A stretch of 64,000 nt of DNA from Misgurnus anguillicaudatus (taxonomy: Eukaryota > Chordata > Actinopteri > Cypriniformes > Cobitidae). How positions within the stretch are numbered: position 1 is the first letter of the stretch; each line of letters opens with the position of its first letter. A model generated the notes under the pieces. That model did not search any database. It was not told where the DNA came from and worked only from the letters and a program-made list of their open reading frames with translations. The stretch spans positions 8,938,001-9,002,000 of the forward strand of contig NW_027395283.1 in the NCBI RefSeq assembly GCF_027580225.2, given 5' to 3'. Below are positions 32,316 to 42,014 of this stretch, piece after piece. Both the position numbers and the translations under genes were made by a program.

Positions 32316-33725
32316 TCATACTATATCAGAATTAAGAATATTAATCAGATTTCTGGTGAGTATAGCACTTCCTTCTGATGTCGGATGAAGGCCATCTCGG
32401 GTTAGGAGAACTGGTCTACCCCAGAAATGCTTCCAATTGTCTATAAACCCTACATTATGCTGAGGGCACCACTTTGACATCCAGCCATTGAGAGACACTA
32501 ATCTACTATGTGTTTCATCTCCCCGGTAGGCGGGGAGGGGACCAGAGCATATTACATTGTCTGACATTGTTTTTGCAATTTCACACATCTCCTTAATATT
32601 ATCTTTGGTGATTTCCGACTGTCGGAGTCTGGTGTCATTTGTTCCGGCGTGAATAACAATCTTAGAAAACTTCCGTTTAGCATTAGCCAGCACTTTAAGT
32701 TTGGATCTAATGTCAGACGTTCTGGCTCCCGGTATACAGTCGACTAGGGTGTTTGGTGCCTCAATGTTAGTGTTCCTGAGTATAGAATCTCCAATGACCA
32801 GGGCACTTTTAACAGGTGTTTCAGCTAGTGTATTCCTTAGGGGATCGAATCTGTTAGAAAGTACCGTAACGTTATGGGTCTTAGATGGACGCCGTATATG
32901 ACTATGCCGCCTGACAGTCACCCAGTTAGACCGCCGACTTGACTCTGATGTCGGAACCGAGCCATGTGTATTATGATAAACACTATGCGCGCTCGATACA
33001 GTATTTGTAATGTTTACATTAGCATCTGATGTCGGAACACTATGTGCGCTCGATACATTGTTTGTAATGTTTACATTAGCATCTGATGTCGGAACCGAGC
33101 CATTAGTCTTTTCGCTCGATACAGAATTTACAACAGTAACATTAGCGGTTTTGCTATCCTCAACTAGCGTTCGGATGCGCGATTCTAGTTCAGCAACCTT
33201 CTCAGTTAATCTTAATACTTCAATACACTTAGTGCATGTAAACCCATCTATGCTAACGGCAGAAGCTAAACTATACATGTAGCAAGTAGTACATGTTACA
33301 ATAACAAGCGGAGTCTTACCGCTTTCATGCTGGGCGATGGCGTCTTTGTTTACCCGAACGCGCTCCGCGGAGCTGCATCGCGTTGGGGGTTTGGTTGTGG
33401 TACGCCTCAGTCGCCTGCGAACGTCTGGGTCCAGGGTGATGTTGGGCATGCTGAATCTGCGAAGGCCGGGCAGCGGCTCCTCCACAGCTTCCCGATCGCT
33501 TTCATGTTGGGCAATGGCGTCTCCGTTCACTCGCTTACGGTCCGTAAAGCTGCATCGCGTGGAGCACTCGTTTGTCGCATTCCTCGGTCGCTTGTGGACG
33601 TCCGGAGACATGGTGAAGTGGGCGGTGTAGCTCGCGTTGGATCTGCTCAAACCGATCAACTCCTTCGCAGCTTCCCGCTCAGGCGAGGACAGGTCAGAAA
33701 AGCATATATCAGATGAATCCGCCAT
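32316..33725 (-). CDS. L2 ORF1: zinc-finger, coiled-coil and SGNH esterase protein
   Basis: 469 residues. The N-terminal part contains two related blocks of about 37 residues (SPDVHKRPRNA... and DPDVRRRLRRT..., each ending DAIAQHES). A CTTCYM...CTKC zinc-finger-like motif is followed by a short coiled coil (LRLTEKVAELESRIRTL). Then comes a duplicated VPTSDANVNITN segment and a basic linker. The C-terminal SGNH/GDSL esterase domain shows VIGDSIL, HAGTNDT and DGLHPT, the Ser, Asn and Asp/His blocks. ORF1 esterases of CR1/L2 elements bind nucleic acid and may act on lipids; the exact role is not settled. The ORF is intact. Confidence 0.92.
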   Translation of the reverse strand: MADSSDICFSDLSSPEREAAKELIGLSRSNASYTAHFTMSPDVHKRPRNATNECSTRCSFTDRKRVNGDAIAQHESDREAVEEPLPGLRRFSMPNITLDPDVRRRLRRTTTKPPTRCSSAERVRVNKDAIAQHESGKTPLVIVTCTTCYMYSLASAVSIDGFTCTKCIEVLRLTEKVAELESRIRTLVEDSKTANVTVVNSVSSEKTNGSVPTSDANVNITNNVSSAHSVPTSDANVNITNTVSSAHSVYHNTHGSVPTSESSRRSNWVTVRRHSHIRRPSKTHNVTVLSNRFDPLRNTLAETPVKSALVIGDSILRNTNIEAPNTLVDCIPGARTSDIRSKLKVLANAKRKFSKIVIHAGTNDTRLRQSEITKDNIKEMCEIAKTMSDNVICSGPLPAYRGDETHSRLVSLNGWMSKWCPQHNVGFIDNWKHFWGRPVLLTRDGLHPTSEGSAILTRNLINILNSDIV

Positions 33726-33962
33726 TAGATCGGAAAATGCTAGCTTCAGTCGGCAGCGTTTGTTGAAGCTAGCGGGCTATATGCTAACACTGTGGGTGTT
33801 TATTAGTGATAAATAGTTTCACGTGGTAGTACTGCTCAATAATCCTCACGATAAAGTATTCCTAGGTAAAACTTAATATATAAATAGGAATAAGATAGTA
33901 AAAAAGGCTTTTAGATGAAGAACTCGACGGAGCTCCGATGCACGATCTGTTCAGCGTGAAAC
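33726..33962 (-). other. L2 5' UTR
   Basis: Non-coding sequence upstream of ORF1 on the minus strand, expected to contain the internal promoter. No TATA box is visible. The shadow ORF at 33862-34209 crosses the junction with BEL and is not a gene. Confidence 0.6.
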
Positions 33963-34008
33963 CGGAAGTGATGTTGGAGGTTACACGGAAGTGATGTTGG
34001 AGGTTACA
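33963..34008 (+). repeat. 23-bp direct duplication at the L2 5' junction
   Basis: ggaagtgatgttggaggtta occurs twice in a row (33963 and 33986). The second copy leads straight into BEL coding sequence, so it may be a target duplication or a 5' end produced by template switching. Confidence 0.8.
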
Positions 34009-37000
34009 CTGCCTCAAAGAGAGATTCCTGTGTTCGACGGCAATCCTTTGCAATATAGAACTTTCATCAGAGCATTTGAACATGGAATAGAGGACAAAAC
34101 CAATAATAATCGAGATCGTTTGTACTTTCTGGAACAACACACACAAGGTCAACCTAGGGAACTTGTACGCAGTTGCCAGCACATGGATGCACAAAGAGGA
34201 TATGTGCAAGCTAAAGCATTGTTAAAGGAACATTTCGGCAATGAGTTCAAAATAGCTTCTGCATATATAGAGAAAGTACTTGGATGGCCTTCATTAAAAT
34301 CAGAGGATGTAAATTCACTGCAGAGTTATGCTCTTTTTCTGTGTGGATGCTGTAATGCAATGGAAGAAATTGAGTATATGGAGGAGCTGGAGAAGCCAAG
34401 CAATTTGAAAACGGTCATCATGAAGCTGCCTTATAAATTAAGGGAAAATTGGAGAGCTGTGGCTTGTAAGCTCTTGGAAAGGCACAATCGAAGGGAACAG
34501 TTTAGAGATATTGTAACATTTGTGGAACGTCAAGTCAAGATGTCATCTGATCCACTTTTTGGTGATATCCAGAGTACTCAAACTGTACAACAGAAACCTC
34601 AATCTCGGAATACAATTAGAAACAGCTTTGCAACAACAGTTGTTACTAACAGTAAATCAATTCAGTGTTGTGACTCTGATTTCAGATCAAAATCCCAAGT
34701 TGTATGTTTGTACTGCAAATGTGATCACTTATTGTCGCAATGTACACAAATGCAAAACAAGACGCATAAGGAAAAACTGAATTTTCTAAAGGAGAAAAGT
34801 ATTTGCTTTGGCTGTCTTTGTGTTGGACACATGAGCAAAGATTGTGAAAACCGCTTGACGTGCATAGTATGTGGCAAAATACATCCAAGCATTCTGCATA
34901 TTCAACAAAGGGAGAGAATGTGGACTCAAGAACAAAATTGTCCATCATTAAGTAGTGCACTTGTTGACCTTCAAGCATGTGGTCAAACAGGGGCTGGCGA
35001 TGGAGAATGTGCATTATCAATTGTACCAGTTCAAGTCAAATCCTGTAAAGGACAAAAGGTAATTCAAACTTATGCATTTTTAGATCCTGGTAGTTCTGCC
35101 ACATTTTGTTCAGAAAACCTAATGCACAGTTTGAAATTAAAAGGAAAGAAAACTAATATTCTTTTGAAAACAATGGGCAATCAAAGGTCTGTTAGTAGTT
35201 CCATTTTGACTGGATTGGAAGTTTCTAGTCTTCATAATGACATCTTTTACAGTCTTCCGGAAGTCTTTACTCAGGAGAAAATGCCTGTGTCTAAAGATAA
35301 CATCGTCACTGAAAGGGATTTGGAGAAATGGCCATACCTGAAAGGTGTTAAGATCCCTCAAATTCCTGCTGATGTGGAGTTGCTAATTGGAGCAAATGCC
35401 TCCAAGGTAATTGAACCATGGGAGGTTAAAAACAGTGATGGAGAAGGACCTTATGCAGTTAGAACTCTACTAGGATGGGTGGTGAATGGACCACTTCAAG
35501 GATGCAAGAGGAACATAACTGAATATCCAGATGTTACTGTTAATAGGATTTCTGTAGGTAGGCTGGAGGAGATGCTTAATAAACAGTATAATCACGACTT
35601 TAATGAGATTGCTCCTGAGAATAAAGAGATGTCAAGACAAGACCATGCATTTATGGAAAAGGTAAGCAAGTCAATTAAGCTTCAGGATGGACACTACAAA
35701 TTGAACCTTCCATTCAAAATTGAAAATCCCATGTTGCCAAATAACTTGTGTGTAGCTAAACAGCGAATAATGGGATTGAAGAGGAAGCTGGAAAGAAATA
35801 AGACTTTTCATCAAGAATATAAAATTTTCTTGGATGAGGTCATCAATGAAGGTTATGCTGAAAGAGTACCACTGCATCAGTTGAAACATGATGAAGGGAA
35901 AGTTTGGTATGTCCCTCACCATGGTGTCTATCACCCCAAGAAAGGAACATTAAGAGTGGTGTTTGACTGTGGAGCTACTTTCAAGGGTACATCGCTTAAT
36001 GATCAACTTTTGCAAGGCCCTTATCTGACAAATTCACTTCTGGGAGTTCTTGTGAGGTTTCGACAAGAACCTATTGCATTTATGGCTGATGTGAAAGCAA
36101 TGTTTCATCAGGTCAGAGTTGCAACAGAGGATACCAATTTTCTTCGTTTCTTGTGGTGGCCAGATGGTGACTTAAAGGAAGAACCTGTGGAATACCGAAT
36201 GAATGTGCATTTGTTTGGAGCTGTGTCATCCCCAAGTTGTGCTTGTTTTGCACTACACAGGACAGCTGAAGACAATAAGACCAACTTTCCAGACAGGGTC
36301 ATTGGCACAATCCACGCCAACTTCTATATGGATGATTGTCTGAAAAGTGTAGCTTCAGAGGAAGAGGCCATTTTGATGATCAAAGATCTCACAGCGGTTT
36401 GCTTAACAGGAGGTTTTCAATTGACCAAATGGGTCAGTAATAGCCGTGCTGTGCTACAAACTGTACCTGAAAGACACAGAGCCCATGGCATAAAAATTAT
36501 GGATCTGGACAAGGACCAACTACCAATAGAAAGAGCTCTTGGTTTGTTGTGGTGCGTTGAATCAGACACTTTCAAGTTTAAAATGACCATCAAAGATAAT
36601 CCTTGCACCAGACGTGGTGTTTTGTCAATTGTATGCTCTGTGTATGATCCTTTAGGATTCTTGTCACCGTTCACTCTCACAGCCAAACTTCTTTTGCAAG
36701 AGCTGTGTAGAGCAAAATGTGGATGGGATGATCAGCTACGCTCAAATCTTCAAAGACAATGGTCTTTATGGTTGGAAGAACTTGGGAGGATTGCAGACTT
36801 TAAGGTGGATAGATGTTTAAAGCCCACAGGATTGGACCAATTTACCAACATCCAATTGCATCATTTCACTGATGCAAGTACAGTTGCATATGGCACTGTA
36901 ACATATCTTAGGATGGAGACAAACAAGGATGTCCATGTTAGTTTCCTACTTAGCAAGTCAAGAGTAGCACCATTGAAGCATGTAACCATTCCACGTCTTG

Positions 37001-39000
37001 AATTGACAGCTGCTGTACTTGCTGCTCGAGTGGACAAAATGTTGAGGGCAGAGATACAATTTCCATTGGTGGACTCTGTGTTTTGGACAGATAGTACATC
37101 TGTCCTAAAATACATAAGAAATGAGGACAAACGCTTTTTGACCTTTGTGGCCAACAGAATCTCTTCTATAAGAGAAGTTACAAGACCGTCACAGTGGAGA
37201 TACATATCTACATCTCAAAATCCTGCAGACTATTGTTCAAGGGGTATGAAAGCAGACCAGCTGTTAGCGAGTGAAGAATGGATCAATGGACCAGATTATT
37301 TGTGGAAACCGCAGGAAGAGTGGCCAGCACAAATGGTTGATTCTACTCTTAAGGTCGATGATCCTGAGGTAAAAAGGACCATGAGTGTAAACACCACTGG
37401 TTTAAATGAAATGTCAAGTACAACAAATGCCACTCATAGACTGATTACACACTTCTCAGACTGGATGAAGCTGAAAGTTGCTGTTGCCTGGTTTTTGAAG
37501 TTAAAAAAAGTTCTGAGGCAACGGAGTCAAGGGCGGAAAGAAATCAAAACCTCTTTAGATTCTTCGGGTGTATTGCCATCATCCAAGAAGATAGAGAAAG
37601 AGCTTCAAAAACTAACATCCTCAACGATTACACAGAACTTGACTTTGGATGACTTGACGGAAGCAGAAACAGTTATTGTTGCATTTAGTCAACAGCAACA
37701 GTTTGGAAAGGAAATTGCTGCTCTATCATCTTCATCTGTTTTAAAGGTAAAACGAGACAGCAAGTTGTACAAGTTGGATCCTGTTTTTCAAGATGGTCTT
37801 TTAAGAGTTGGAGGACGACTGAGGAATGCTGCAATGCCTGAGGAAAGGAAGCATCCCATTATTCTTTCTAAAGATCAGCATATTGCCACTCTCATTTTGC
37901 GGCATATTCATCAACAATTAGGTCACAGTGGAAGAAATCATATGCTTTCCCAACTGAGGAAAAAATATTGGATCATTAAAGGTAATGCAGCTGCTAGGAA
38001 GATCATATCTAGTTGTGGCCATTGTAGACGTCTTGGAGTTAAGGTTGGTGAGCAGAAGATGGCAGACTTGCCAAAAGAGAGACTCATTCCTGACCTTCCT
38101 CCATTTACGAATGTAGGAGTGGATTATTTCGGTCCTATAGAGGTCAAAAGAGGACGCTCCATTGTGAAACGTTATGGGGTCATCTTTACTTGCATGGCAA
38201 GTAGAGCAGTTCATCTGGAGGTTGCCTATTCCTTGGACACTGATGCATGCATTAACTCTCTACGCAGGTTTATTTGCAGACGAGGACAGGTTGTTCATAT
38301 AAGATCAGACAACGGTACCAATTTTATTGGAGCAGAAAGAGAGTTAAGAGAAACACTCAGTTCTTGGAATAAAAGTAGGATTCAAAAGGCAATGCTTCAG
38401 AAAGGTGTCCAGTGGAGTTTCAATCCTCCAGGAGGCTCACATTATGGAGGAGTGTGGGAGCGTGTGATCAGAATGGTCAAGAGAATTTTGAGTTCCATCT
38501 TGCATCAGCAAACTTTGGATGATGAAGGATTTCATACCGTGTTATGTGAAATTGAGGCCATTCTAAATGATCGTCCAATAACAAAGCTGTCCGACGATCC
38601 TAATGACCTAGAGCCACTTACTCCCAATCACCTTCTTAAAATGAAAGGCAAACCAGTTTTACCACCTGGACTCTTTGACAAATCAGAGTTATACAGCAAG
38701 AGGAGATGGAAACAGGTCCAATATATATGCGACTTATTTTGGAGAAGATGGACAAGTGAATACTTGCCTTTGCTTCAAGAGCGACAGAAGTGGAACAGAG
38801 AAATTAGGAGTTTTGCTCCTGGTGACATTGTTGTCATTGTGGACTCTACAGCCTCACGTGGATCCTGGTTGATGGGACGAGTCTTGGAAGTTTTTCCTGA
38901 TAAAGATGGACTTGTACGTTCTGTGCGAGTACAAACTAAAACCAATATACTTGAGAGACCTGTGACAAAGCTCTGTCTATTGTATGACAGCCTGGAGTAA
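33991..39000 (+). CDS. BEL/Pao Gag-Pol: capsid, zinc knuckles, protease, RT, RNase H, integrase
   Basis: 1669 codons open from the L2 junction; the true protein continues from the Gag segment at 21445, so the Met at 33991 is not the native start. In order: capsid-like region (LPQREIPVFDGNPLQYRTF, DUF1759 type), zinc-knuckle block CLYCKCDHLLSQC and CFGCLCVGHMSKDC (about 238-300), aspartic protease (FLDPGSSATF, about 362), RT (MADVKAMFHQVRV about 698, FYMDDCLKS about 777), RNase H (HHFTDASTVAYG, about 958), integrase zinc finger (HQQLGHSGRNHM, CGHCRRLG), integrase core (GVDYFGPI, RSDNGTNFIG, CEIEAILNDRP, about 1376-1520) and the C-terminal DUF5641-like domain. No internal lesion was found. Confidence 0.94.
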   Translation: MMLEVTLPQREIPVFDGNPLQYRTFIRAFEHGIEDKTNNNRDRLYFLEQHTQGQPRELVRSCQHMDAQRGYVQAKALLKEHFGNEFKIASAYIEKVLGWPSLKSEDVNSLQSYALFLCGCCNAMEEIEYMEELEKPSNLKTVIMKLPYKLRENWRAVACKLLERHNRREQFRDIVTFVERQVKMSSDPLFGDIQSTQTVQQKPQSRNTIRNSFATTVVTNSKSIQCCDSDFRSKSQVVCLYCKCDHLLSQCTQMQNKTHKEKLNFLKEKSICFGCLCVGHMSKDCENRLTCIVCGKIHPSILHIQQRERMWTQEQNCPSLSSALVDLQACGQTGAGDGECALSIVPVQVKSCKGQKVIQTYAFLDPGSSATFCSENLMHSLKLKGKKTNILLKTMGNQRSVSSSILTGLEVSSLHNDIFYSLPEVFTQEKMPVSKDNIVTERDLEKWPYLKGVKIPQIPADVELLIGANASKVIEPWEVKNSDGEGPYAVRTLLGWVVNGPLQGCKRNITEYPDVTVNRISVGRLEEMLNKQYNHDFNEIAPENKEMSRQDHAFMEKVSKSIKLQDGHYKLNLPFKIENPMLPNNLCVAKQRIMGLKRKLERNKTFHQEYKIFLDEVINEGYAERVPLHQLKHDEGKVWYVPHHGVYHPKKGTLRVVFDCGATFKGTSLNDQLLQGPYLTNSLLGVLVRFRQEPIAFMADVKAMFHQVRVATEDTNFLRFLWWPDGDLKEEPVEYRMNVHLFGAVSSPSCACFALHRTAEDNKTNFPDRVIGTIHANFYMDDCLKSVASEEEAILMIKDLTAVCLTGGFQLTKWVSNSRAVLQTVPERHRAHGIKIMDLDKDQLPIERALGLLWCVESDTFKFKMTIKDNPCTRRGVLSIVCSVYDPLGFLSPFTLTAKLLLQELCRAKCGWDDQLRSNLQRQWSLWLEELGRIADFKVDRCLKPTGLDQFTNIQLHHFTDASTVAYGTVTYLRMETNKDVHVSFLLSKSRVAPLKHVTIPRLELTAAVLAARVDKMLRAEIQFPLVDSVFWTDSTSVLKYIRNEDKRFLTFVANRISSIREVTRPSQWRYISTSQNPADYCSRGMKADQLLASEEWINGPDYLWKPQEEWPAQMVDSTLKVDDPEVKRTMSVNTTGLNEMSSTTNATHRLITHFSDWMKLKVAVAWFLKLKKVLRQRSQGRKEIKTSLDSSGVLPSSKKIEKELQKLTSSTITQNLTLDDLTEAETVIVAFSQQQQFGKEIAALSSSSVLKVKRDSKLYKLDPVFQDGLLRVGGRLRNAAMPEERKHPIILSKDQHIATLILRHIHQQLGHSGRNHMLSQLRKKYWIIKGNAAARKIISSCGHCRRLGVKVGEQKMADLPKERLIPDLPPFTNVGVDYFGPIEVKRGRSIVKRYGVIFTCMASRAVHLEVAYSLDTDACINSLRRFICRRGQVVHIRSDNGTNFIGAERELRETLSSWNKSRIQKAMLQKGVQWSFNPPGGSHYGGVWERVIRMVKRILSSILHQQTLDDEGFHTVLCEIEAILNDRPITKLSDDPNDLEPLTPNHLLKMKGKPVLPPGLFDKSELYSKRRWKQVQYICDLFWRRWTSEYLPLLQERQKWNREIRSFAPGDIVVIVDSTASRGSWLMGRVLEVFPDKDGLVRSVRVQTKTNILERPVTKLCLLYDSLE

Positions 39001-39120
39001 AAGGGACTGATTGCAAAGACTATAAGCTATAACCAATGGAAGATTGTTTGAATATAGTGTTATACAGTGTTGCTTTGATGGCTCTTTCTTCTAGTAATGT
39101 CTAACTGTCATGTACAATTA

Positions 39121-39130
39121 GGGGCCGGGG
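39121..39130 (+). other. Polypurine tract of the BEL/Pao element
   Basis: ggggccgggg immediately before the 3' LTR at 39131; the position fits a plus-strand primer, although two pyrimidines interrupt it. Confidence 0.55.
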
Positions 39131-39443
39131 TGTAAGAGCCATTATGCTCTATTTAAATGTCTGTTGTAGTTCCACTGGGTGGAGTGTGTGTTTACTTGGT
39201 ATATAGGTAACCAGAGAGCAAGAGAAGCCAGGTGTAATGAATGAGGGAAGCAGACAATTTTTGACCGTGTCAAGCCACATGTAAAGATATACCAACTGGT
39301 GTGTTACAATGTGTTTGAGCATCAGAACTGAGACCAATAAAAGAGATAAATGCAGTATTGGAGTGGAAGCGTCTTGTTTGGAGTCACGCGTCAAATAGCC
39401 CTACAAGCACCTCTAAGCGACAAGAAGGTTATTTGTCGCTACA
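39131..39443 (+). repeat. 3' LTR of the BEL/Pao element
   Basis: 313 bp, tgtaagagcc to gtcgctaca, followed by the TSD ggcct. It lacks 10 bp present in the 5' LTR. Confidence 0.93.
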
Positions 39444-39447
39444 GGCC

Positions 39448-39517
39448 TAATATAATGAAATAAAGTGCTGTGTACATCAGTTAACTGATTTACACAGCAC
39501 TTTATTTCATTATATTA
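39448..39517. repeat. 70-bp near-perfect palindrome
   Basis: Two 35-nt arms (taatataatgaaataaagtg... and its inverse) meet at cagtt/aactg with no loop and a single mismatch. Before the BEL insertion it abutted the target site. It could be a miniature transposon with TA-type ends or a cruciform-forming host sequence. Confidence 0.9.
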
Positions 39518-39554
39518 ATATTAAAACAATCAAATACCTGAACAGTCTGTGAAC

Positions 39555-40326
39555 AATTCAATTCAATTCAATTCAATTTTATTTATATAGCGCTTTTCAC
39601 AATTGTTAATTGTTGCAAAGCAGCTTTACATGAGTAGATGTAGAGGAGAACATTGAAAATCAATACATAGTATAAGAAGTAGAATATAGCGGCTAAGGAT
39701 AAAAAAAAAAACGTGTAAGCGAGCATATTAATAATGTAACGTATACAGTAAAGTGCTAAGTTAAGCCAAAGTTGGCTGACTCTCCCTGGGACTAAAAACC
39801 CCCTAGGAGAAAACCCAATGGGAAAAAATCCTAGAAGGACAAAAAACCCTAGGGAGAAATTAATATTTATATTTATAATATATAGACACGGTAGGGATAG
39901 GAAGCGGGTAAGCGGATTAAACTGGTTCAGCCGGTGGCCGTTGGTCGCGCATCGGTTGGGCATCACGTTGAAGGACAGCCAGTAGATCAGTAGTGCGATG
40001 ACCTTCACAGCAACAGGAACTGGGTCTGTTTGTGTCATTGTCCTCGGGGTCGAGGACAAGACAGGGAGACAAAAACAGAATTCTATTAGCGTAGGGGCCG
40101 TTCGCATGTAATGCAAGTGTCATACATTATAGTGGTTTAATTCAGCTCGGTTCCAGACAGGCTAACTATTGCGGCAAGAGTAATTACCCATATGAGGTAT
40201 GTGAGTGCTTTGTTCTAGACAAAATAACTACTGCGTGAGTACATTTACTGGACATTCTATGTGAATGCTTTGTTAAAGAAGAATGTCTTAAGGTTAGATT
40301 TAAATTGTTCGACTGTGTCTGTGTCT
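39555..40326 (-). mobile_element. 5'-truncated L2 LINE fragment
   Basis: It begins with (aattc)n and the same ttttatttatatagcgc end as the full-length copy. It continues through related 3' UTR (cttcagccggtggccgttggtc-type block, near 39925) and ends within the last codons of ORF2 (VEQFKSNLKTFFFNKAFT). It lacks the 129-bp repeats found in the full-length element. Confidence 0.85.
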
Positions 40327-40399
40327 GTTCGACAATCATCCAGAATTCTCTCAGTTAGACTCCTGAAGATTGTGTCATGGGTGGTCTCATCAAGGAAAG

Positions 40400-40563
40400 G
40401 TCGAGATTTGAAACGGGGGATCATTTTAAGCAATCCATGTGTGCTAAAACACGGTCTCATTTTTATGATGGTAGTTTGTGAAGTTGTTACAGGATAAATT
40501 TCCAACCATTTGGAATGAAAATCTATCAAAATCTTTCTCAAGGGTCCTGTATAATCCACATGT
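40400..40563 (-). pseudogene. Integrase-core fragment of a Gypsy/retroviral-type element
   Basis: The minus strand reads MDYTGPLRKILIDFHSKWLE, then VTTSQTTIIKMR and CFSTHGLLKMI. This matches the start of a retroelement integrase catalytic core (first Asp block followed by the HSKW motif and the GLP-type turn before the second Asp). The sequence breaks before the second catalytic Asp, and no flanking RT or LTR is seen. The ORF continues by chance into the neighbouring L2 fragment. Confidence 0.6.
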
Positions 40564-40737
40564 GTGACCAGCAGACATCAGATGATCACAGCCAGAACGC
40601 TCGTGTCGATGGTGCCGCCCGGTGATCAGACCCACACTCTGTGTCTGAGCTGTGATACGAGACAGAGCTGTGATCAGACCTCATATCTGATCATGTGACA
40701 GTCTTTGTGTCTGTAATGTCTCTCCTTACACACTTAC

Positions 40738-40915
40738 GTGCTACAACCTGCAGGTTAAGGACACAGGTGCTCTTTCCTATGATGTTTGACGCAGTGCACT
40801 GATACAGGCCGGATGTGCTGCTGCTGATGTTTCTCAGTGTCCCTGCATCTGATCTGAGAACAGCACCATCAGTTATCTTATACATTTCATTCATCGGCAC
40901 ATTCACACACACTTT
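40738..40915 (-). CDS. Immunoglobulin half-domain exon (CTX/JAM-like receptor)
   Basis: The minus strand encodes [34 protein letters not shown] and [12 protein letters not shown]: the second half of an Ig domain with the Y-x-C cysteine and a following strand, as in CXADR, VSIG and ESAM-type surface proteins. A good donor (GTAAGTG, on the plus strand cacttac at 40731-40737) follows the coding end at 40738. The upstream acceptor is probably the aaatctaaag before 40911, but is weak. The first half of the domain and other exons are not visible nearby. It may be a gene fragment or one exon of a gene with large transposon-filled introns. Confidence 0.5.
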
Positions 40916-42014
40916 AGATTTCAGTGGAGAAAATAAAGAAACTGTGAATAATGTTTCTATTGTCTATGACACACTGCAGAATAACTGTAATAACACAAAT
41001 GTCCTGTAGGTGGCAGTGGAGGCGGAGTTTTCTTTACATCTTTTAATGTTTAATGTCTGATAATTATCCTGAAAAGTAAAGTTTTCAATCATACTGATAT
41101 TTCACATGTTACTACTGTACTATAGGTATACATGGACATTCATATTTACTCTGCTTTTATAAACACACTTTCATATTTTGCTCTTGTTCATATCAGTAGA
41201 TATACAGTTATCTATATATAATATACAGTTCTGAAGAAAACACCATAGTATTACAATCTGAGTAATATATTACACACAACTCTCATTTCATATCCATTAT
41301 GAGCAATATTTACACTTATCATCATAAAGAAAATTAACCGTGGTTTTATTAGTGTAGTTAGCATGTTTTAGCAGATTAGTTGATATTTATATTACCATAG
41401 TTGTACTATAAATAAAATACCATGTTTACTATGGCGAGACCTACTATAAATAAAACAAACATAAAACTATGCTATAGTTAGGTCATACTTGATTTTCTTA
41501 AGGAAACTGTAAGAATGATTTAATATTTGTGTGCATTTGATTGATTGTTGTTGTTTTTAGGGTTTAATAATTTACTTCTGATTTTAGGTTTAATTATTAA
41601 GTTGATTCATCATAGTTTAATTTAATATTCAGAAAAACTTCTTGCTTTTAATATGGAAGCCACCAGTGAACGGTTAAACTTCACTTATCACTCATAAACC
41701 TCAACACTTAACACACAAACCTCAGTAACACTGACAGTAAACAAATCTCGTCAACTCAAAATGTGAATTGTTAACTCTACCATTAATAACAATCAGTGAT
41801 ATCACAAACAATACAACCATCCTATAACAACACTTAAATGATACTTACTGTAATACATGATGGGTAAAACAGGTCAATCTATAGACTAAAATAGGCTAAA
41901 TAGATCAACTCCATTCTTTTTATGTGCGTTTCTCTTACTCAAGTATGAAAGAGTGTTTGTGTTTTGTGATGGTTGTGAGTTTGTGATGTGAAGTTGTACA
42001 CAGTTATTTTATCT
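40916..42014. other. AT-rich non-coding stretch
   Basis: No gene is seen. 41437-41508 matches 14025-14090, linking this flank to the duplicated NLR region. The last eight bases (42007-42014, ttttatct) are the left TSD of the hAT structure. Confidence 0.6.

Larger units (their letters stand above)
27821..34008 (-). mobile_element. Full-length L2-clade LINE in antisense within BEL
   Basis: The 3' end carries an (aattc)n tail (27821-27848) and the ttttatttatatagcgcttttc segment typical of fish L2. ORF2 (32249 to 29226) and ORF1 (33725 to 32316) are both open and separated by 66 bp. The 5' UTR extends to about 33985-34008. BEL coding sequence (LLVQQQQ) stops at the left junction and resumes (TLPQREIPVF) at the right. 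No clear TSD is visible; instead a 23-bp direct duplication sits at the 5' junction. Confidence 0.92.
20849..39448 (+). mobile_element. BEL/Pao LTR retrotransposon carrying two nested insertions
   Basis: TSD ggcct occurs at 20849-20853 and 39444-39448. The LTRs are 20854-21176 and 39131-39443. Gag begins at 21445; the coding region is split by a Gypsy element (21521-26834) and an antisense L2 LINE (about 27821-34000). Removing both would leave an element of roughly 7 kb with an open reading frame in every remaining segment. The LTRs differ by one substitution plus a 10-bp indel, so even this host element is recent. Confidence 0.93.
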
